Of a stretch of DNA of 64,000 nucleotides, positions 1 to 12,675 are shown in pieces. The position numbers and the translations under genes are program-made. Position 1 is the stretch's first letter; each line of letters starts with the position of its first letter. Source of the DNA: Nectonema munidae (Eukaryota > Nematomorpha > Nectonematoida > Nectonematidae); assembly GCA_030549495.1 (NCBI GenBank), contig JAUIRK010000549.1, positions 62,001-126,000 on the forward strand, given 5' to 3'. Below the pieces are notes generated by a model. It had not been told where the DNA came from and searched no databases. It saw nothing but the letters and a program-made list of their open reading frames with translations.

Positions 1-735
1 GAATATATAAATATGTTAAAAAATTATTGAGGAAATTCGTAATTTATTTAATTAATATAAAGGAAGAAGGTAATAAACTTTTAGAGTTTATTAAAAAAAT
101 GGGACAACTTTCAAATTTTCGATGTCTTGGTTGACATCTTCTTTAGGAAAAAAAGAATAAATAAGTTGTTTTACACATTTTTTGGGATGAAAATTCTTGT
201 AATATTCAAAGTTTGAAAATTCAATTAGATATTCACAAAGACGTTAAAAATACCTTTGAAAAGAAGCTCTTAAGTGAATTAATATCATGTTTCATTCACC
301 AGCTTTTTTCCTCGAACACATACTCAGCAGTCGACATTTATATGTGGAGAGTGCAGACTATCCTTGACTCTTAAAAAAATGTTAGAACCTTCTTTCACCG
401 TGTTTAGAAGAGCATGAAAAAAGATATTGTAATTTTTTTCATACCAAACTGCACAGAAACTTTACAAAGAAAAATCCTGTTATAATTATATCTCCAAAAA
501 CACCATTTTGTTTAGATTCGCTTGATCCAATGACCGTTTCATTACTATTCAGTCTCAATATGGATCAAAGTTTAATTTAATTTCTTTTCAAATCTTGTAT
601 TTTCCAGGAACTTCCATAATATGCGTTGTGCTCTTTTTTCTTTCTATACAGAGAATCGCATGATTCCACTTATTTTAATAAAGTTTATTACTTAGCTAAA
701 ATGTCTTCTATCCAAAAATATATCATACGAGTTAC
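1..735. other. AT-rich intergenic DNA
   Basis: No open frame with recognisable similarity and no terminal repeats seen. It lies downstream of the minus-strand NSRP1 gene, whose 3' UTR ends near 735. Confidence 0.5.
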
Positions 736-741
736 TTTATT
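736..741 (-). promoter_or_regulatory. Poly(A) signal of NSRP1
   Basis: On the minus strand this reads AATAAA, about 93 bases after the NSRP1 stop codon. It is the first canonical signal downstream and fits the 3' end of that gene. Confidence 0.55.
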
Positions 742-833
742 TTTTTGTTCCTTAAAATATTTTAAATTATATTTTCAATCATGTATAAAGGAGATGGGTG
801 ACAATAATAATATGCAGACAAATTAAATGTTAA

Positions 834-3800
834 TCAAGCTAAAACAGGCTTAATCAATTTCTTCCTCCTTCTCTCCATATATTCTTCTGTTAAAGTGCGG
901 ATAGATTCGTTATCATTTCTTCGAGCAAAAAACTTCAATACATCACACCAAGGAACTTTTCTTTTAGACTCAGTAACACAACTTGCGTCTTTCACTTGAT
1001 TGTCATCATCCTCAACTTTTTGAATCTTGTGTTCTCTTTTAAAGTCCTCTTTAGTATTACATCTTTGTTTATCGCTTGGGTTGCTCTCTTTCTCTGATCT
1101 TTTGTAGGAGATTTGCTCCTTTGAGTATGAACACGAGGGAGACTTATTTCTGGATTTTGATTTGTTGGGTTCTTCTATTCTGTGCTTATTGGAAGTGAAA
1201 GAAGAAACGGATTCGTGCTTTTTATCTCTTAAATATTAGGTAAACATTACAAATTAATTTGATTTAAAAAGTTTGGCAACCTTCAGTAACAAATTATAAA
1301 AAAGAAAAGATGTCTACATATACTTCTTAAATTTCCGAAATCATATTTAATTTCTCCCCAGGTAAATCCTTTATATTGAAAGAAACATCGATCATATTTA
1401 GTTCATCACAAAGGAATTGCAAGCAATTTGGTGGTGTTCTCAAGATGACGCTGTTTTATTCAATTCTTCATAACATGTACAAGAAAGTTGTTGTTTTGAA
1501 ATATATTTATAAAGTTTATTCTTTGGATGATCAGTAGACAATCAAGATAATAGTTTTAGTTTCTAAATCCTAATATTTAAAAAGAGATTATTATTGCTGT
1601 CTTTCCAAAACTTTGATAACTTTACTTGAATAAATTTAACATAAAAGGCCGCAAATATGTCATCTAATTTAATATAATCGTAAAAAAGAATCTAAACTTT
1701 TTTTGTAGTTTAATTGGTAAAATCATCTCGCTAAGAGTTGAGAGATTATGATGATTATTATTATTATCAAGAAAGATAAAAAGATAACAAAGTCGCCTAT
1801 CTTGAGTGAAAAGTTCTGAGATGAAACAATGCATTTTAAGTCTTGATTTTGCACCTTTTTTTGATAATACCGATAATTGTATTCTATACAATATTTTGTC
1901 TTTTTAAAAATACTAATACTAAGTTTTCGATCAGAGTTTTGTTTTGAATCAAATTATCTTTCTAAATAAAGGTAAATAACCAAATTATTTTAAATCTTTT
2001 TTCGCGCAGTTCATCCTTACCAGGATTGTTAAAAACACAAAAGAGTGAAAATAAAACAAATTTTACTTCAATTCCTTGAGATCTATTCCATTGTCTTCGT
2101 CAATTTGATGCCTCTTACTTTGGCTAATTGTGTGCCTCTGGCTATTGCCGATTTGTTGACTTTGATTTTTGCCGATTTGTTGACTTTGATTTTTGCCGAT
2201 TTCATGACTTTGACTTTTTTCGTACAATTTGGAATAAAAAAGGTTAAAATCAGAAACCTTTGTTACGTCATTACACTCTGAAAAGAATAAGATTTTGAAG
2301 CATGATCATTTTAACATTATAAAATACTAGGAATCGATTGGAAACTCAAAAAATATATCATCTATTAAATTGTGCATCGAATGAGATTATCAGTAGTACA
2401 GCATTTTGATCAGTCACCTCAAATTGAGGAAACATCCCGTTAAAAACCCGAAGACCTATAAAATATGGATTTTTTTTCAGAAGCGAAAAAACGATTATAT
2501 GGAAATTGCTAAAAATTTCATATTTGGGAAATTCGCATATTGTTTTAAAAATAAACAAAGTTTAAACGGAATTAAAATGAAAAAAAATAAGCGGTTATCA
2601 AACAAATCAAACTAAAAAGAAATATAGAAGAAAATACGCAAGACCTAAACTAAAAGACAACTCATAAGAAAACCCATATAAGTATATAAAATGGCAGAAA
2701 TAAAAATTTTTGATTTATTGTGCATTTTATAAAAAAAGTGAACATATAAAAGTCAAAATTTTAAACAATAATATTTCAGCAAACAAATGAAGAAGTATTC
2801 ATAACAAAGAGCTTCACAAACTGGATCATATGGGAAGAAATGTGATATCAAAATGTAGGCAAGAATTGATTAGTTTAGTTAAAACAAGTGTATCCTAATT
2901 ACTCTTAAATGCAAAATATGATTAAACTTTCTGATTTATAATTATTTATCAATTGTAATCTATAATTCCAGTTATAGTTGACAGAAGGTTACGAAATAAT
3001 TTATTTACGTACCACCTGACATTATGACAAGGATTCAAAGTTAAAAGAAAACGAGTATGGTAAGTGGGGGCGAAACTGGTGTAATTTGGAATACCTCTTC
3101 TCTTTGTAATGCATGCATGCTTTTTGAGCTATCATAACCCTTCACATACAGACTTAATGTTTAAAAACATTCTATCCCCATACAAAGTAGTGGGATTATA
3201 TAATCATCATTTCCCCATTAGGTCTATTTCACTGCATGGCTTCATAAAATTTAATCCTACTAAAATGCATGTAAAGTAATGACATTATTTCAAGTTTTAG
3301 TAGTTATGTCTTTATTTTGTGCCTGGCATTCAAGGAATTGTAAAGCAGATTGTTTATATATTTATTTACTGAAGCTCGAAGCTGGGTTTAATTTGTGGGA
3401 AAGTGTTTCTGTTAAGGAATACACTATGAAACGTCGCTTTTAAATCAAGCAGGCTAACTTCACACAATTTTTTAGGCCAAGAACTGTAAAAGAAACAAGT
3501 GATATAGTAAAAAGTTTAAGACAACAACGAACTGTGTCTACAGAGACTTCATCTTTACAAGGAACGTGACAAACGCATTTTTGGTTAGTCAATAGAATGT
3601 ATTAAATATTGACGGCTGATGCTGTCAGTATTGTGTGGCCTGAAGTTAAGTCAATTGTAGAATCTCTCACAAAGAATTATTGTATTGCATATACCCAATT
3701 ACAATTAATAAGGCGACATACACATATTACGTAACGGGTAATTTTGAAAATTTCTATCCCCTTCTTTGTAACGCATGCATAACACATTCATGATCCAACT

Positions 3801-4478
3801 ATTCCCCTTATATTCTATCTCATAACACCCTCAGCCAAAGCCCACACCCCGCCCTCCCTTAACCGTCAATCACCTTGCTATCGCCCATTTAATTTTTCTC
3901 TCCAAGATATCATAAGACAAAAAATTCTATATTTAACAAACTAGTTTCTTCTAGGGGCGCACATTCAAAGGGGCGAGGAGGAGGGCAATAATTTCAAATT
4001 CTCTCAATTCTATATCTTTATTCATATTATTCAAAAGACTTATTTGGCTTGTGAGTAGCCTTTTAATATTACTGTTTTTGAATGTTTCTTTTGTAAAAGG
4101 TATTTCACCCCTCATTACCCGTAATATTAAAAAGCAAAACTACCATCAATTCTTTCTTGCCTCAATTCCTGCAGTTCTTGCACTTTTCTTTCTTCAAGTT
4201 GTTTGCGATATGCCGGTGTAACGAAAGAATCTTTTTCCGAAAATTTGCCGCCCTCAGCTTCTCTCTCAGCTTGAATCTTCCTCTCCTGTCGTCGCTCCTG
4301 TTCTTTTTGTCTACCTTCCGCTGATTTCAAAAGTTTATGCACGTACCGCGACTTTAAAAGGAGAACCAGTAAATTGAAATGTATAGCAAAGAAAAATAAT
4401 ACCTCTTTATTTGTTGCTACGTGGCTTTCATTGCTTTGAAAGTATTTTTCCCTTTTTTTAGGCAAGATAAGTCCATAG
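834..4478 (-). CDS. NSRP1: Nuclear speckle splicing regulatory protein 1 (NSRP1/CCDC55), 4 exons, first exon not found
   Basis: Exons on the minus strand: 4478-4403, 4351-4144, 2277-2067 and 1227-834 (stop at 836-834). Intron edges are GT-AG and all phases fit, giving about 295 codons. The first exon gives YGLILPKK, the family's N-terminal signature. The second has RYVHKLLK followed by a highly charged coiled coil with SFVTPAYRKQLEER, matching the conserved NSRP1 core. The third continues DVTKVSDFNLFYSKLYEK (human: DVTKQKDLSGFYRHLL). The fourth is Lys/Ser/Glu-rich and ends with FFARRNDNESIRTLTEEYMERR, split here as FFARRNDNESI then RTLTEEYMERR. NSRP1 is an RS-related nuclear speckle protein that influences alternative splicing. 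The start-codon exon was not identified above 4478. The protein is about half the human length and lacks the segment that normally precedes the RYxHxLLK motif. Confidence 0.85.
2133..2210 (+). repeat. 24-bp tandem repeat inside NSRP1 exon 3
   Basis: A 24-bp unit, GCCGATTTGTTGACTTTGAT plus TTTT, is present about two and a half times. Read on the minus strand it encodes KNQSQQIG repeats in the polar, Ser/Gln-rich linker of NSRP1, so it is coding and in frame. Confidence 0.8.
2278..4143. other. NSRP1 intron, possible old MITE ends
   Basis: This is the only long NSRP1 intron found. Two places (near 3100 and 3765) share a CTTTGTAAYGCATGCAT-like stretch. ATATTACGTAACGGGTAAT near 3724 roughly mirrors ATTACCCGTAATATT near 4114, so a decayed inverted-repeat element may be present. 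A hAT-tip-like GGGGCGCACATT occurs near 3955. No coding similarity was seen. Confidence 0.3.
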
Positions 4479-4481
4479 CTT

Positions 4482-5435
4482 AAAAAAAAGTAGTTAACAA
4501 AAAATAAAAATAATTTATCTTTTGGATTAATTATTATTAAAGTTATAACATCATTAATATGAATCCAATCTTCTTAAAAATAGTGTAAAATTATGAGTGT
4601 CGCTGCCTACCTTATTTTGTGCGGAAAAGATACATAATTTCGCCAATTACCCCCTCCCCCTGGAACTCCTTCAAATATATAAACTTTCTTATAGTTTAGG
4701 CCCCATCAAAATCAACTTTGCTACCTCTCCCGTTCTTATATTCTGGAAACATGGCTGCATGCGACAATCTTTATGAACTTTACAAAGTCATATGTGCATT
4801 ATGAGTGTGTTAAACAACAATATCGAAACTTAAGACTATAAAAATGAGATTACAAACTTCACCATTCTAGAAAAAACCTAAATTATCACAAAATTATCTA
4901 TCGAAATGATTTGCTAGAGATAACAAACATTTAATTTTATGAATTTGTCACATATAAACAGTGGGTTACTATTATCAGAAAATAGTGTTTTTTCTGTTTT
5001 AATACTTGTTTTTTTAATTTTATTTTGAATTATATAATTTAAAAATACCATTTTATTTAAACGCTGCACTAGGATAAACTGTTAGATATATATTCATTTA
5101 ATAAATTTAATATTGTATATTTGTTAAAGTTTTAAATATTTTAGGATTAAGGTGGGTTTAAAAATTTTGTAAATATTTCTTATTAAATTTAATGGTAATA
5201 TCATTAATTATTTAGATTATTAAATGTACACAATTTCTAAAATAGACTAGTTTAAAAAAGCTTAAAATTTTAATAATCATATTTATCTTGTGAATAAATA
5301 TGAAAAATATTAAAAATTGAAAAAATAAACCATTTATCTGCCATTAATTAAATGTAGCTAAAAAAAAATTATATTTTTTAAAACATAAGCTTTAAAGATG
5401 TCTAATCTCGTAATGGTTGAAACTACTTGAAAATA
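4482..5435. other. AT-rich spacer upstream of NSRP1 exons
   Basis: The missing NSRP1 start exon could lie here on the minus strand, but none of the ATG-to-donor options I tried gave the required phase (two bases carried over) together with a family-like sequence. Confidence 0.3.
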
Positions 5436-5439
5436 TGAA

Positions 5440-7240
5440 AAAATTATTGAAAGATAATGGAACTTCTCCAGAGAAAGCTAGTTTAATTACTTCGAATTTA
5501 TATAGATCTTATGTCTTCAAACACTCCAGCTCTTTGAACTTATCATTAGCATGTGCGTTATAGCGTAACCCAAAAATACAACGAATTATTCTTTTTTGTA
5601 TTATTGTTATGATTTGAGGTTACATTGTCCCCAATTTACAACTTTTACAGCTTTATACAACGTAGATTTAACTCTAAATGGAAAAAATTAGTTCCTCGAA
5701 ATAGCGAGAGCAATGCATTCATTCGGATAGAGAGATTATTGATATGAGCTTTCCACTCAAGTTTATTGTCTATAACAACGCCTAAAATATTGAAAGATTC
5801 TACAAACTCTATGTTTATTCCGTTTATTATTAAAGGCCACTTTTGAATACTTTTTTTTGAGTTAGTAAAATACACTGCTTTAGTTTTCAAGATGTTTATT
5901 GAAAGGTTATGTGAAGCTAATTTAGTATTAAATATATCCAAGATTTCATTAATTTTAAGAAAATCAAGACTTTTACCTTTTAACAATAAAGTGCTGTAAT
6001 CAGCATATCTAAAACATGAAACAGTTTTACTTGTAACATGATCGAAAATCTCATTGATATAAACTATAAACAAAAGAAGACTAAAAACCGACCCCTGAGG
6101 TACTCCTATATTTGAATCAAACTTGATAGAAGAGTCAACATTATTGACATGAACATATGATTTCCTATATGATAAAACCGAATTTATTAAATTTACTGTT
6201 TTAAAATCAAAATATGTTGAAAGTTTACTATCTAACAAGCTAATTGACAATGAATTTGAGGCATTTTTAGATTAAAAAAATTGCTTTACATTATTCGCCT
6301 TTTGACCAAGAACTAATCACATCTTTAATAAAAATTGTATGCAATCTTTCAGTCGAGTGAAAAGTGAGGAAACCAAATTATGAATCAGAAAAAATATTGC
6401 TACATTCAAAAAAATAGTAAAACCTATTGTAAATTATTCTTTCAAAAATTTCCGATAAAATTGGGACTACTGAAATAGGTCTATAGTTTTAAATATCGTC
6501 TCTTTTACCTTTTTTATAAACAGGGATTATTTTTGAGATTTTTAAAGAATAAGGAAAAGTACAATACACCTTTTAAAAAGAATTTTAAAAGGGTTACAAA
6601 TGTATGATCCAATGAGGTTAATCATTGGTGCAGTGAAGTTATAAAAGTCAGGACAAGTACGCTTTTAAAGAGATTTTATAGCCAAAAGAATGTCATTATT
6701 TGAAACATTGCTTAGTCTAGGATTGTTTAAATGTAATAATTTATTTGGATTCACTTCATATGAATTTTGACAATTTTGTGGATTGTCAAGCTTACTTCTA
6801 AAGAAGTCGTAAAATAAAAACGGTAGTTTGGATTTGTCAATAAATTCCTTATTAATTTTAATATTGATTTTCGAATCATTATTATTGTTTTATATTAAAA
6901 AATGTAAAATTTCGTCCACCTCTTGATCTTAACATTTTTCTATAAAGAATATCTTTATATTTTACTAAGTTTAGAATCTCATCCGTCATCCAAGTATTGA
7001 GCTTGTGTTTGTATTTGTTGTTTTTAGATTGTTGTGATATAGATTCAAGTTTGCATTTTGATAAAATGTTTATAAATATATCTGGAAAGACATTAACTTG
7101 AAAACTAAAATCATCTAAAACTTTCCAATCTGTATTTTTTAAAGACTCAGTTAATTGATAAAATTCTACAAACTCCCGAATAGAATATGCAACTTTCTGT
7201 TCGGTAGGACTTTTTACCCAAATAGTTCTTTATTTACAAA
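5440..7240 (-). mobile_element. CR1/Jockey-like LINE, reverse-transcriptase relic
   Basis: On the minus strand, starting near 7240, a linker reads WMTDEILNLVKYKDILYRKM. The reverse transcriptase follows: GVPQGSVFSLLLFIVYINEI, the catalytic box as FRYADYSTLL (normally YADD), then NILGVVIDNKLEWKAHI. Near 5580-5450 a C-terminal tail still shows HANDKFKELECLKT. The longest open stretch is 201 residues (6250-5645). Upstream and downstream parts are in different frames with stops, so the copy is dead. No endonuclease domain or poly(A)-like tail was identified. Confidence 0.8.
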
Positions 7241-7389
7241 TAAGAACTTAAAATTAAAAATAATATTAAATAAATGCTTAAAATAAAAAGATACACAGAT
7301 ATTTAAGTTTGAACGAGCGCTGGTAATAGAGTATTGTTATATATTTTTATGTCACCCATTTTCTTGCCAGGCCACACATATTAGTAATT

Positions 7390-7520
7390 ATTTAAATTAA
7401 AAAATAATTTTGACTTACTATTATAAAATAATTATATAATTATTTATAAATAATTATTATATTTTAAGTTATTAAACAATTTTAATTTAAAAAAATAGAT
7501 TAATTTTTTATAATTCAATA
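7390..7520. repeat. Low-complexity AT tract
   Basis: Long run of almost only A and T with short TAATTAT/ATTATTTA palindromes. No gene signal. Confidence 0.6.
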
Positions 7521-7888
7521 TCAAATTTAAAATTTATATTAGTTTTACCCTGAGAATAATTCTTCTATGTATATTTAACTTATTCTTTGAATATTTAAAT
7601 TTGTTTTCATCTGTTTGGGTGTATTTGGGGTAAAAAGTCTCACCCCCTCATTAAAAGCTAACAAAAAGTTTTTGGTATATAAGGTGACTCTATAAATATT
7701 GTGAATATGTGTGAAACAACTAAATTCGTCTATAATTTTTATAGAGAAAACTTCCTAATTATTACATGCTATGTCAAATTTATATAATTAGTTATATTAT
7801 ATTATATATTATATAATTTAATTATAGATATCCTTACAAATCCCCAAGTTAGCAATTGATCCAAGCATATCAACCAACGTTCGAAGGA

Positions 7889-7922
7889 TCTCCTACCTAC
7901 CTACCTACCACCTACCTACCTC
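7889..7922. repeat. CTAC microsatellite
   Basis: About eight CTAC/CCTA units with one interruption. Confidence 0.85.
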
Positions 7923-8041
7923 TAGATTGATTTGTCCAAGTTTCCATGGACTTTTTTTTTAAATTTAAAGAAACTAATTGTATCATAATTTCCATTTTTT
8001 GAAATTTTCTGGTAATTTGTCTTGAATTTAAACAAATATAT

Positions 8042-9115
8042 TAAATTCAGAGGCGGATCGAGAGGGGGCACGAGGGGAACAGGTAGGTCCATAGCAAAGG
8101 GGGGGGGGGGGGCGTGCCCCTTTTAACTTCATGTTGTGCCCCCTAATTTCTATCAAAATATAGTAAATTGCTTCAATTTTTGATTATTTTTTATGTAATT
8201 TTTATTGTTTTTAAGTTACTTAAAAATTAGCTGAAGAGATTGAAGATGCGATGAGTTAAAGCGAAGCAGAGACACTGTATGAAGCACTGAAGCAGTACAA
8301 ATTCTTAGTATCTCTTGTATTATGATACGACGTGCTCTTCCAAGTCAATTTTGTGAAACAGTAAATTTGAGTGCTGCAATGGATCCATTCAACAATTTGA
8401 TGACTTGGCTAAGGAATCTGAGAATTAATGGCTTTGTTTGGGCTCTCGTTACGGCAAAGGAATTGGCTGAAGAAATGGAAGTTGATGCAATCTTTCCAGC
8501 CAGGCGTTAAAGAAAAAGAAAGAGGCAGTATGATGAATATGCGGAAGACTTCACACCTGAAAATGCTGAAGATGACTACAGAATAAACTGCTTCACCAGA
8601 ATTGTGGACACTGCTATCCAGTCCTTGCAGCCGAGATTTGAACAGCTGAAATCAAACGTAAATTTATTCATGTTTCTTGTCAGCTTCAAAATCATTTAAC
8701 GTGATGATATACGGAAGTTTGCAGAAAGTCTCGAGCAAGCATTAACATCATCAACTTACCAGTCTGCAGATATTTTTGGACGTGAATTTGCTGATAAAAT
8801 TGAATCATTAAGACATATTCTACCAGACACTGTCAAAACCCCTGTAGAAATTTTGACTTATCTGCTTTCCCAAACTACTTCGTTTAACTCAGAATATTTT
8901 TAACAATACCTGTAAATGTGGCATATGGTGAAAGAACCTTCTCGTGCCTTAAACTAATCAAAACTTACTTGAGGTTAACAATTCACGAAGATAGATTGAA
9001 CAACTTGGCAATTCTTTCAATTGAGCGTGATCTATGTAGAGAACAGAATTTTGATGATATATTATATGATTTCGCTAAACGTAACTTACAATACCAAAGC
9101 CCTTTTTAGGGCTAC
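8042..9115 (+). mobile_element. hAT transposon relic (ZMYM1-like transposase)
   Basis: The left edge resembles hAT tips (CAGAGGCGGA... followed by G- and C-runs). Coding traces on the plus strand include AKELAEEMEVDAIFPARR, then EDFTPENAEDDYRINCFTRI, and KIESLRHILPDTVKTPVEIL. The stretch ends with the dimerisation region ERTFSCLKLIKTYLRLTI plus RLNNLAILSIE (open frame 8918-9109). This is the C-terminal half of a hAT transposase of the kind related to ZMYM1. Stops follow codons near 8508 and 8698, and the N-terminal half is missing, so it is a dead, 5'-truncated copy. No right-hand terminal repeat was found. Confidence 0.75.
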
Positions 9116-9119
9116 ATCT

Positions 9120-9640
9120 TTATCATTTTAACTTATTTTTATATCTATCTGTTTGTTTTAATTAATTTGTATACGTCTTTTTTATTAAATGAATAATTGA
9201 AGCTGCAAATGAAAGAAAAGCTTTTCTAAACCTGATATTGATGAAGTGACTGTTAAACAAAATGTAATATATTTTGCAGATAATTCTTCTTCAAAAGAGA
9301 ATTTGCGTGTCTATTCACCTAAACAGTGATGGTTTACGGTACCTTACGTTTCGAATTTTCGTTACCACACGATATATTTTTTTGTAAAATTTACAGTTCC
9401 AAGTGACCGTACCAAAAAAAAGCTAATTTTCTATAAATATTCAAGTTAGGTACGACCTCGATCTTGATATTTTTTTATTATAGAACCTTTTATGTGTAAA
9501 TAAATTTATTAATTTAAAGACCATTACTTGAATTAGATATCATATTCAACTCAATAATGTTCTTTGATTTATTTTTTCTTGTTTCACTTACATCAATTTA
9601 TTGTAACAATCATGTAATATACATAATCCATAAAGAATAT
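9120..9640. other. AT-rich spacer
   Basis: No similarity, terminal repeat or tandem array recognised between the hAT relic and the Penelope-like relic. Confidence 0.4.
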
Positions 9641-10740
9641 CACAAGATAAGCAGGCGTAAAAAAATTATACACGACTTTATTATAATTTAGATATAACTC
9701 TGTAAAAAGGCATAAATAGATGAAGGATAGAAATAGAAAATATTTTGGTCATTGCGACCTTCTTCAGTTGCAAAAGTTAATAGTATAGAGAGTGTTTCGG
9801 TGAAGGAGGTGCATTTAGGTTGTGTTAGAGAGGTTAATTGGGGGTTATTGGTGGTGCGTGTTAAAAGTAAGTGTTGAGGGCTTTAGTGTCGTGATGCAGT
9901 ATCCTTCTTTGTGTTGTTGCTGGAGGCAGCTTGAGGGGTAATTAATAACTTCCATAGAGAGTGAGGCTTCCCCATTTGGTGTATCGTTATGGTTTGTAAA
10001 AACAACTTTAAGATTGCCATCCTTGAGGTATTTTCTTCATCTATTTATAGCGAATTTTTAGAATTCTGCATCAAAACTGACCACAAGATTGTCAGAGTAT
10101 AGCTTCGTGTTTTCAATTTTGAAATGAATTCTTGAGAATTGTTGACCGATAAGCCAATACCATTGTTAAGTTGGTTAAGATTGTGGAGAGATACGAGCAA
10201 AATGTATAAAAAGGAGAATTCATATAATTTAAAATAGGACATAAAGGATAATTTGGTTTGTGTATTTTAGTTAAACCGTATAGGTAAAGATAGTAAGAAA
10301 AATCTGAATGGAACCTTTTGTATTCTTTGTATGTAAATTTACTTTCTTTATAAAATTTGTAAATGAAGTTGTTGAATTTTTGTTGTTCTGTAGAAAGAGA
10401 AAATTTTAGTGTTCAAACGAGAGGTTTTTAAGTACGTGGTTGAGAGTGATAAAAGTGCGTTCATTTTATTTGTGTAATCTAGAATGACCAAAATAACGAA
10501 AGAACTTCCTTTGTCTGCCGTGCAAACAGTTCTGTTGGCATCATTTTTAAAAAATTTTACGCATTGCTTTTATTTGTGTATAATGTTATTTTTGTGTAGC
10601 GAGTTGCGTTTGAAAATATTTACTACTTCTAAGCAGGCAGCTTCTTTTTGGGGTGGAGGCATGCGTTGAACGGTGTTTTCAAGTTTGCCAAGAAAGTGTT
10701 TGGGATGTGTAAAACCAGGGATGAGGAATAGAAAGTTTTG
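9640..10740 (-). mobile_element. Penelope-like retroelement relic
   Basis: Minus-strand frames give the Penelope reverse-transcriptase block LYGLTKIHKPNYPLCPILNY, then NSPFYTFCSYLSTILTNLT, and NSQEFISKLK. Penelope-like elements typically show YGLPKIHK...PLRPI at this place. A second copy with the same motifs lies at 43264-43960. The low-coordinate end, near 9750, reads TEEGRNDQ, a tail I associate with 3' ends of this class. The coding part is broken in several places and no intact endonuclease is visible. Confidence 0.65.
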
Positions 10741-10845
10741 ACTACGACTACGGCATACATAGAAAATTTCGACTGCCACAAACATAAAATTTTTGACTTC
10801 AACTTCGATTTCGGATACATAAAATCAAAAAAAATGTATATACAT

Positions 10846-11671
10846 CAGGGGCGAAGCGTCATTGCAAGCAAGACATGCACTGCATGCCTACTAAACAAAA
10901 CAAGCAATATGTAGTGATGTATTACTCTTGCAAAACAGAATACATATGATGGTTAAAATAAAGAGATTATAGCTTTTTAAAGTGAAGGGAGATAAGCAAG
11001 CAGTCTTGAAATTGCTTTCCAAGTAATCGAAGTGTTATAAAAGGAGACGTAGCGAAAGAAAGAGAAAGTATGCATATGGCAATATTAATATATGTTTTGC
11101 TCTCATCCATACTCTTTCTCTTTCTGCGTGAGGAAAAGATAAGCAAGCAATGTTAGTTTTGCTTAAAACAAGAGAGATAGCGTGTATAGAAGCAATCTGT
11201 TTTGCTTCATTTATACTCTCTCACTGTGTGATGCAAGACAAGCAATATTAGTTGTGCTTTCATAGCAAGAAAGATAGAGTATGTGAAAGCCATGTATGTG
11301 AAAGCAATGTATCTTTTGCTTTCATGAATATTCTGCTGCATGATGCAAGGCAAGCAATATTATTTACGCTTTCACTTATTCAATACAAAATATATGTGAA
11401 GATGAAAAATAAACAAATGATAGTTTTTCCTAAAAAAGTATACGAATATGGGCAAGCAGTTTTAAAATTGCTTTCTAAGTAACGTATTAGAAAAAGAGAT
11501 ATATTGAAAGAGAGATTGCGTATATAGAAGCAATTAAAAATGTATATATGCATCATGTGTATTGCTTTTATTCATACTTTAACATGAAAATTTTTCATGG
11601 TTGAAAACATTTGAAATTTACTTTATTTTTGTTTTTGCATGCCCTTTGTGTAGAAGCACGCTTCGCCACTG
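10846..11671. mobile_element. Non-autonomous hAT element with perfect 8-bp target duplication
   Basis: Terminal inverted repeats are CAGGGGCGAAGCGT on the left and, read inward from the right, CAGTGGCGAAGCGTG. The element is flanked by ATATACAT at 10838-10845 and again at 11672-11679, the 8-bp duplication expected for hAT insertions. Inside are several degenerate ~110-bp subrepeats containing GAAAGCAATGT, GCAAGACAAGCAATATTA and AAAGATAGAGTATGTG. There is no transposase ORF. The perfect flanks suggest a fairly recent insertion. Confidence 0.9.
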
Positions 11672-11679
11672 ATATACAT

Positions 11680-12670
11680 ACAGGGCTAAATATTATACTT
11701 TAGGCTATGGCTTCTATAAATGGTTCTTACAAGGTCAAATATCATGCTCAGAATAATCTAAAGAGTAGCTTTGAGTTAGTTGTATAATTTTACTTTAAAT
11801 GGTATCATTTTTCTTTATATCCTAAATACTTCCTTTTTAGGGCACTTCCTTTGAAGACAGAACGTACACAGAAAACGCAGCCAATTTAATGTTTTATAAT
11901 TTCAGTACTAAACGCTATCACACATTTAAAACTATGACAAAGGCATAAAAAATTCCTTAATATCTCTATTCTTGGAGGAATTACTTTTTTTTCTTTAGTT
12001 TCTCACTATATGAGTGCGACTTAAAATAACTTGCCCCAAGAGAGCTAATATATTTGGGCTTGTGCGATAAAATCGATACTTTCATAATAGCTTGTACCAA
12101 AATTTAATTATTTAGATAGTTTTATATCTGTTACTGTCGGCATGTTAAATAAGGGATTACTATTTTATTTACGAATTTTATAAATTAGGATTTACATAAA
12201 TCGATGGGTATCTCAAAACAGTGGGCACAAGAGGGCACAAGCAAAATAAACTAAAAATTTATATAATTTTTATTTTATATACTTTCTTATATAAAATACA
12301 TATTACAGTTATCTTAGTTTAAATTTGTTAGATAAAAAATATTTTAAACTCTTTTTTTTCTTAGCTACTCTTTTTGTTTTCTCAACCCCCTTCTGGAGAT
12401 TCTAGTCTACTAAATGAAGTTATCCTGATGCCACTCTTATAATCTCCTTTACGCATATACAAGCTCATTCTAAAACTAGTCTTATACACTTCATTCTCAA
12501 GCACTCCTTAAAAATATTCATGCAAATATATCATTATTGTGATTCTCAATCAAACATCCTTAAACATTTTTATCGACTGCATTACAAAGCAATCCTTTTC
12601 AAAATATCTATAACACATTTATTATCTCTACCTTTCTTTGCTTTTATTAATAATAAATTAGGTTATATTA
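11680..12670. other. AT-rich spacer with a partial MITE end
   Basis: Near 12219-12242 a CAGTGGGCACAAGAGGGCAC stretch resembles the arm of the palindromic element at 12676, probably a decayed half copy. Nothing else recognised. Confidence 0.4.
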
Positions 12671-12675
12671 AATCA

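Noticed and set aside
5645-6250. 201-residue minus-strand ORF as a host gene
   Set aside because: It is clearly the reverse-transcriptase part of a LINE with a mutated YADD box.
7390-7520. Possible replication origin in the AT tract
   Set aside because: Only base composition supports it; metazoan origins have no sequence that could be recognised here.
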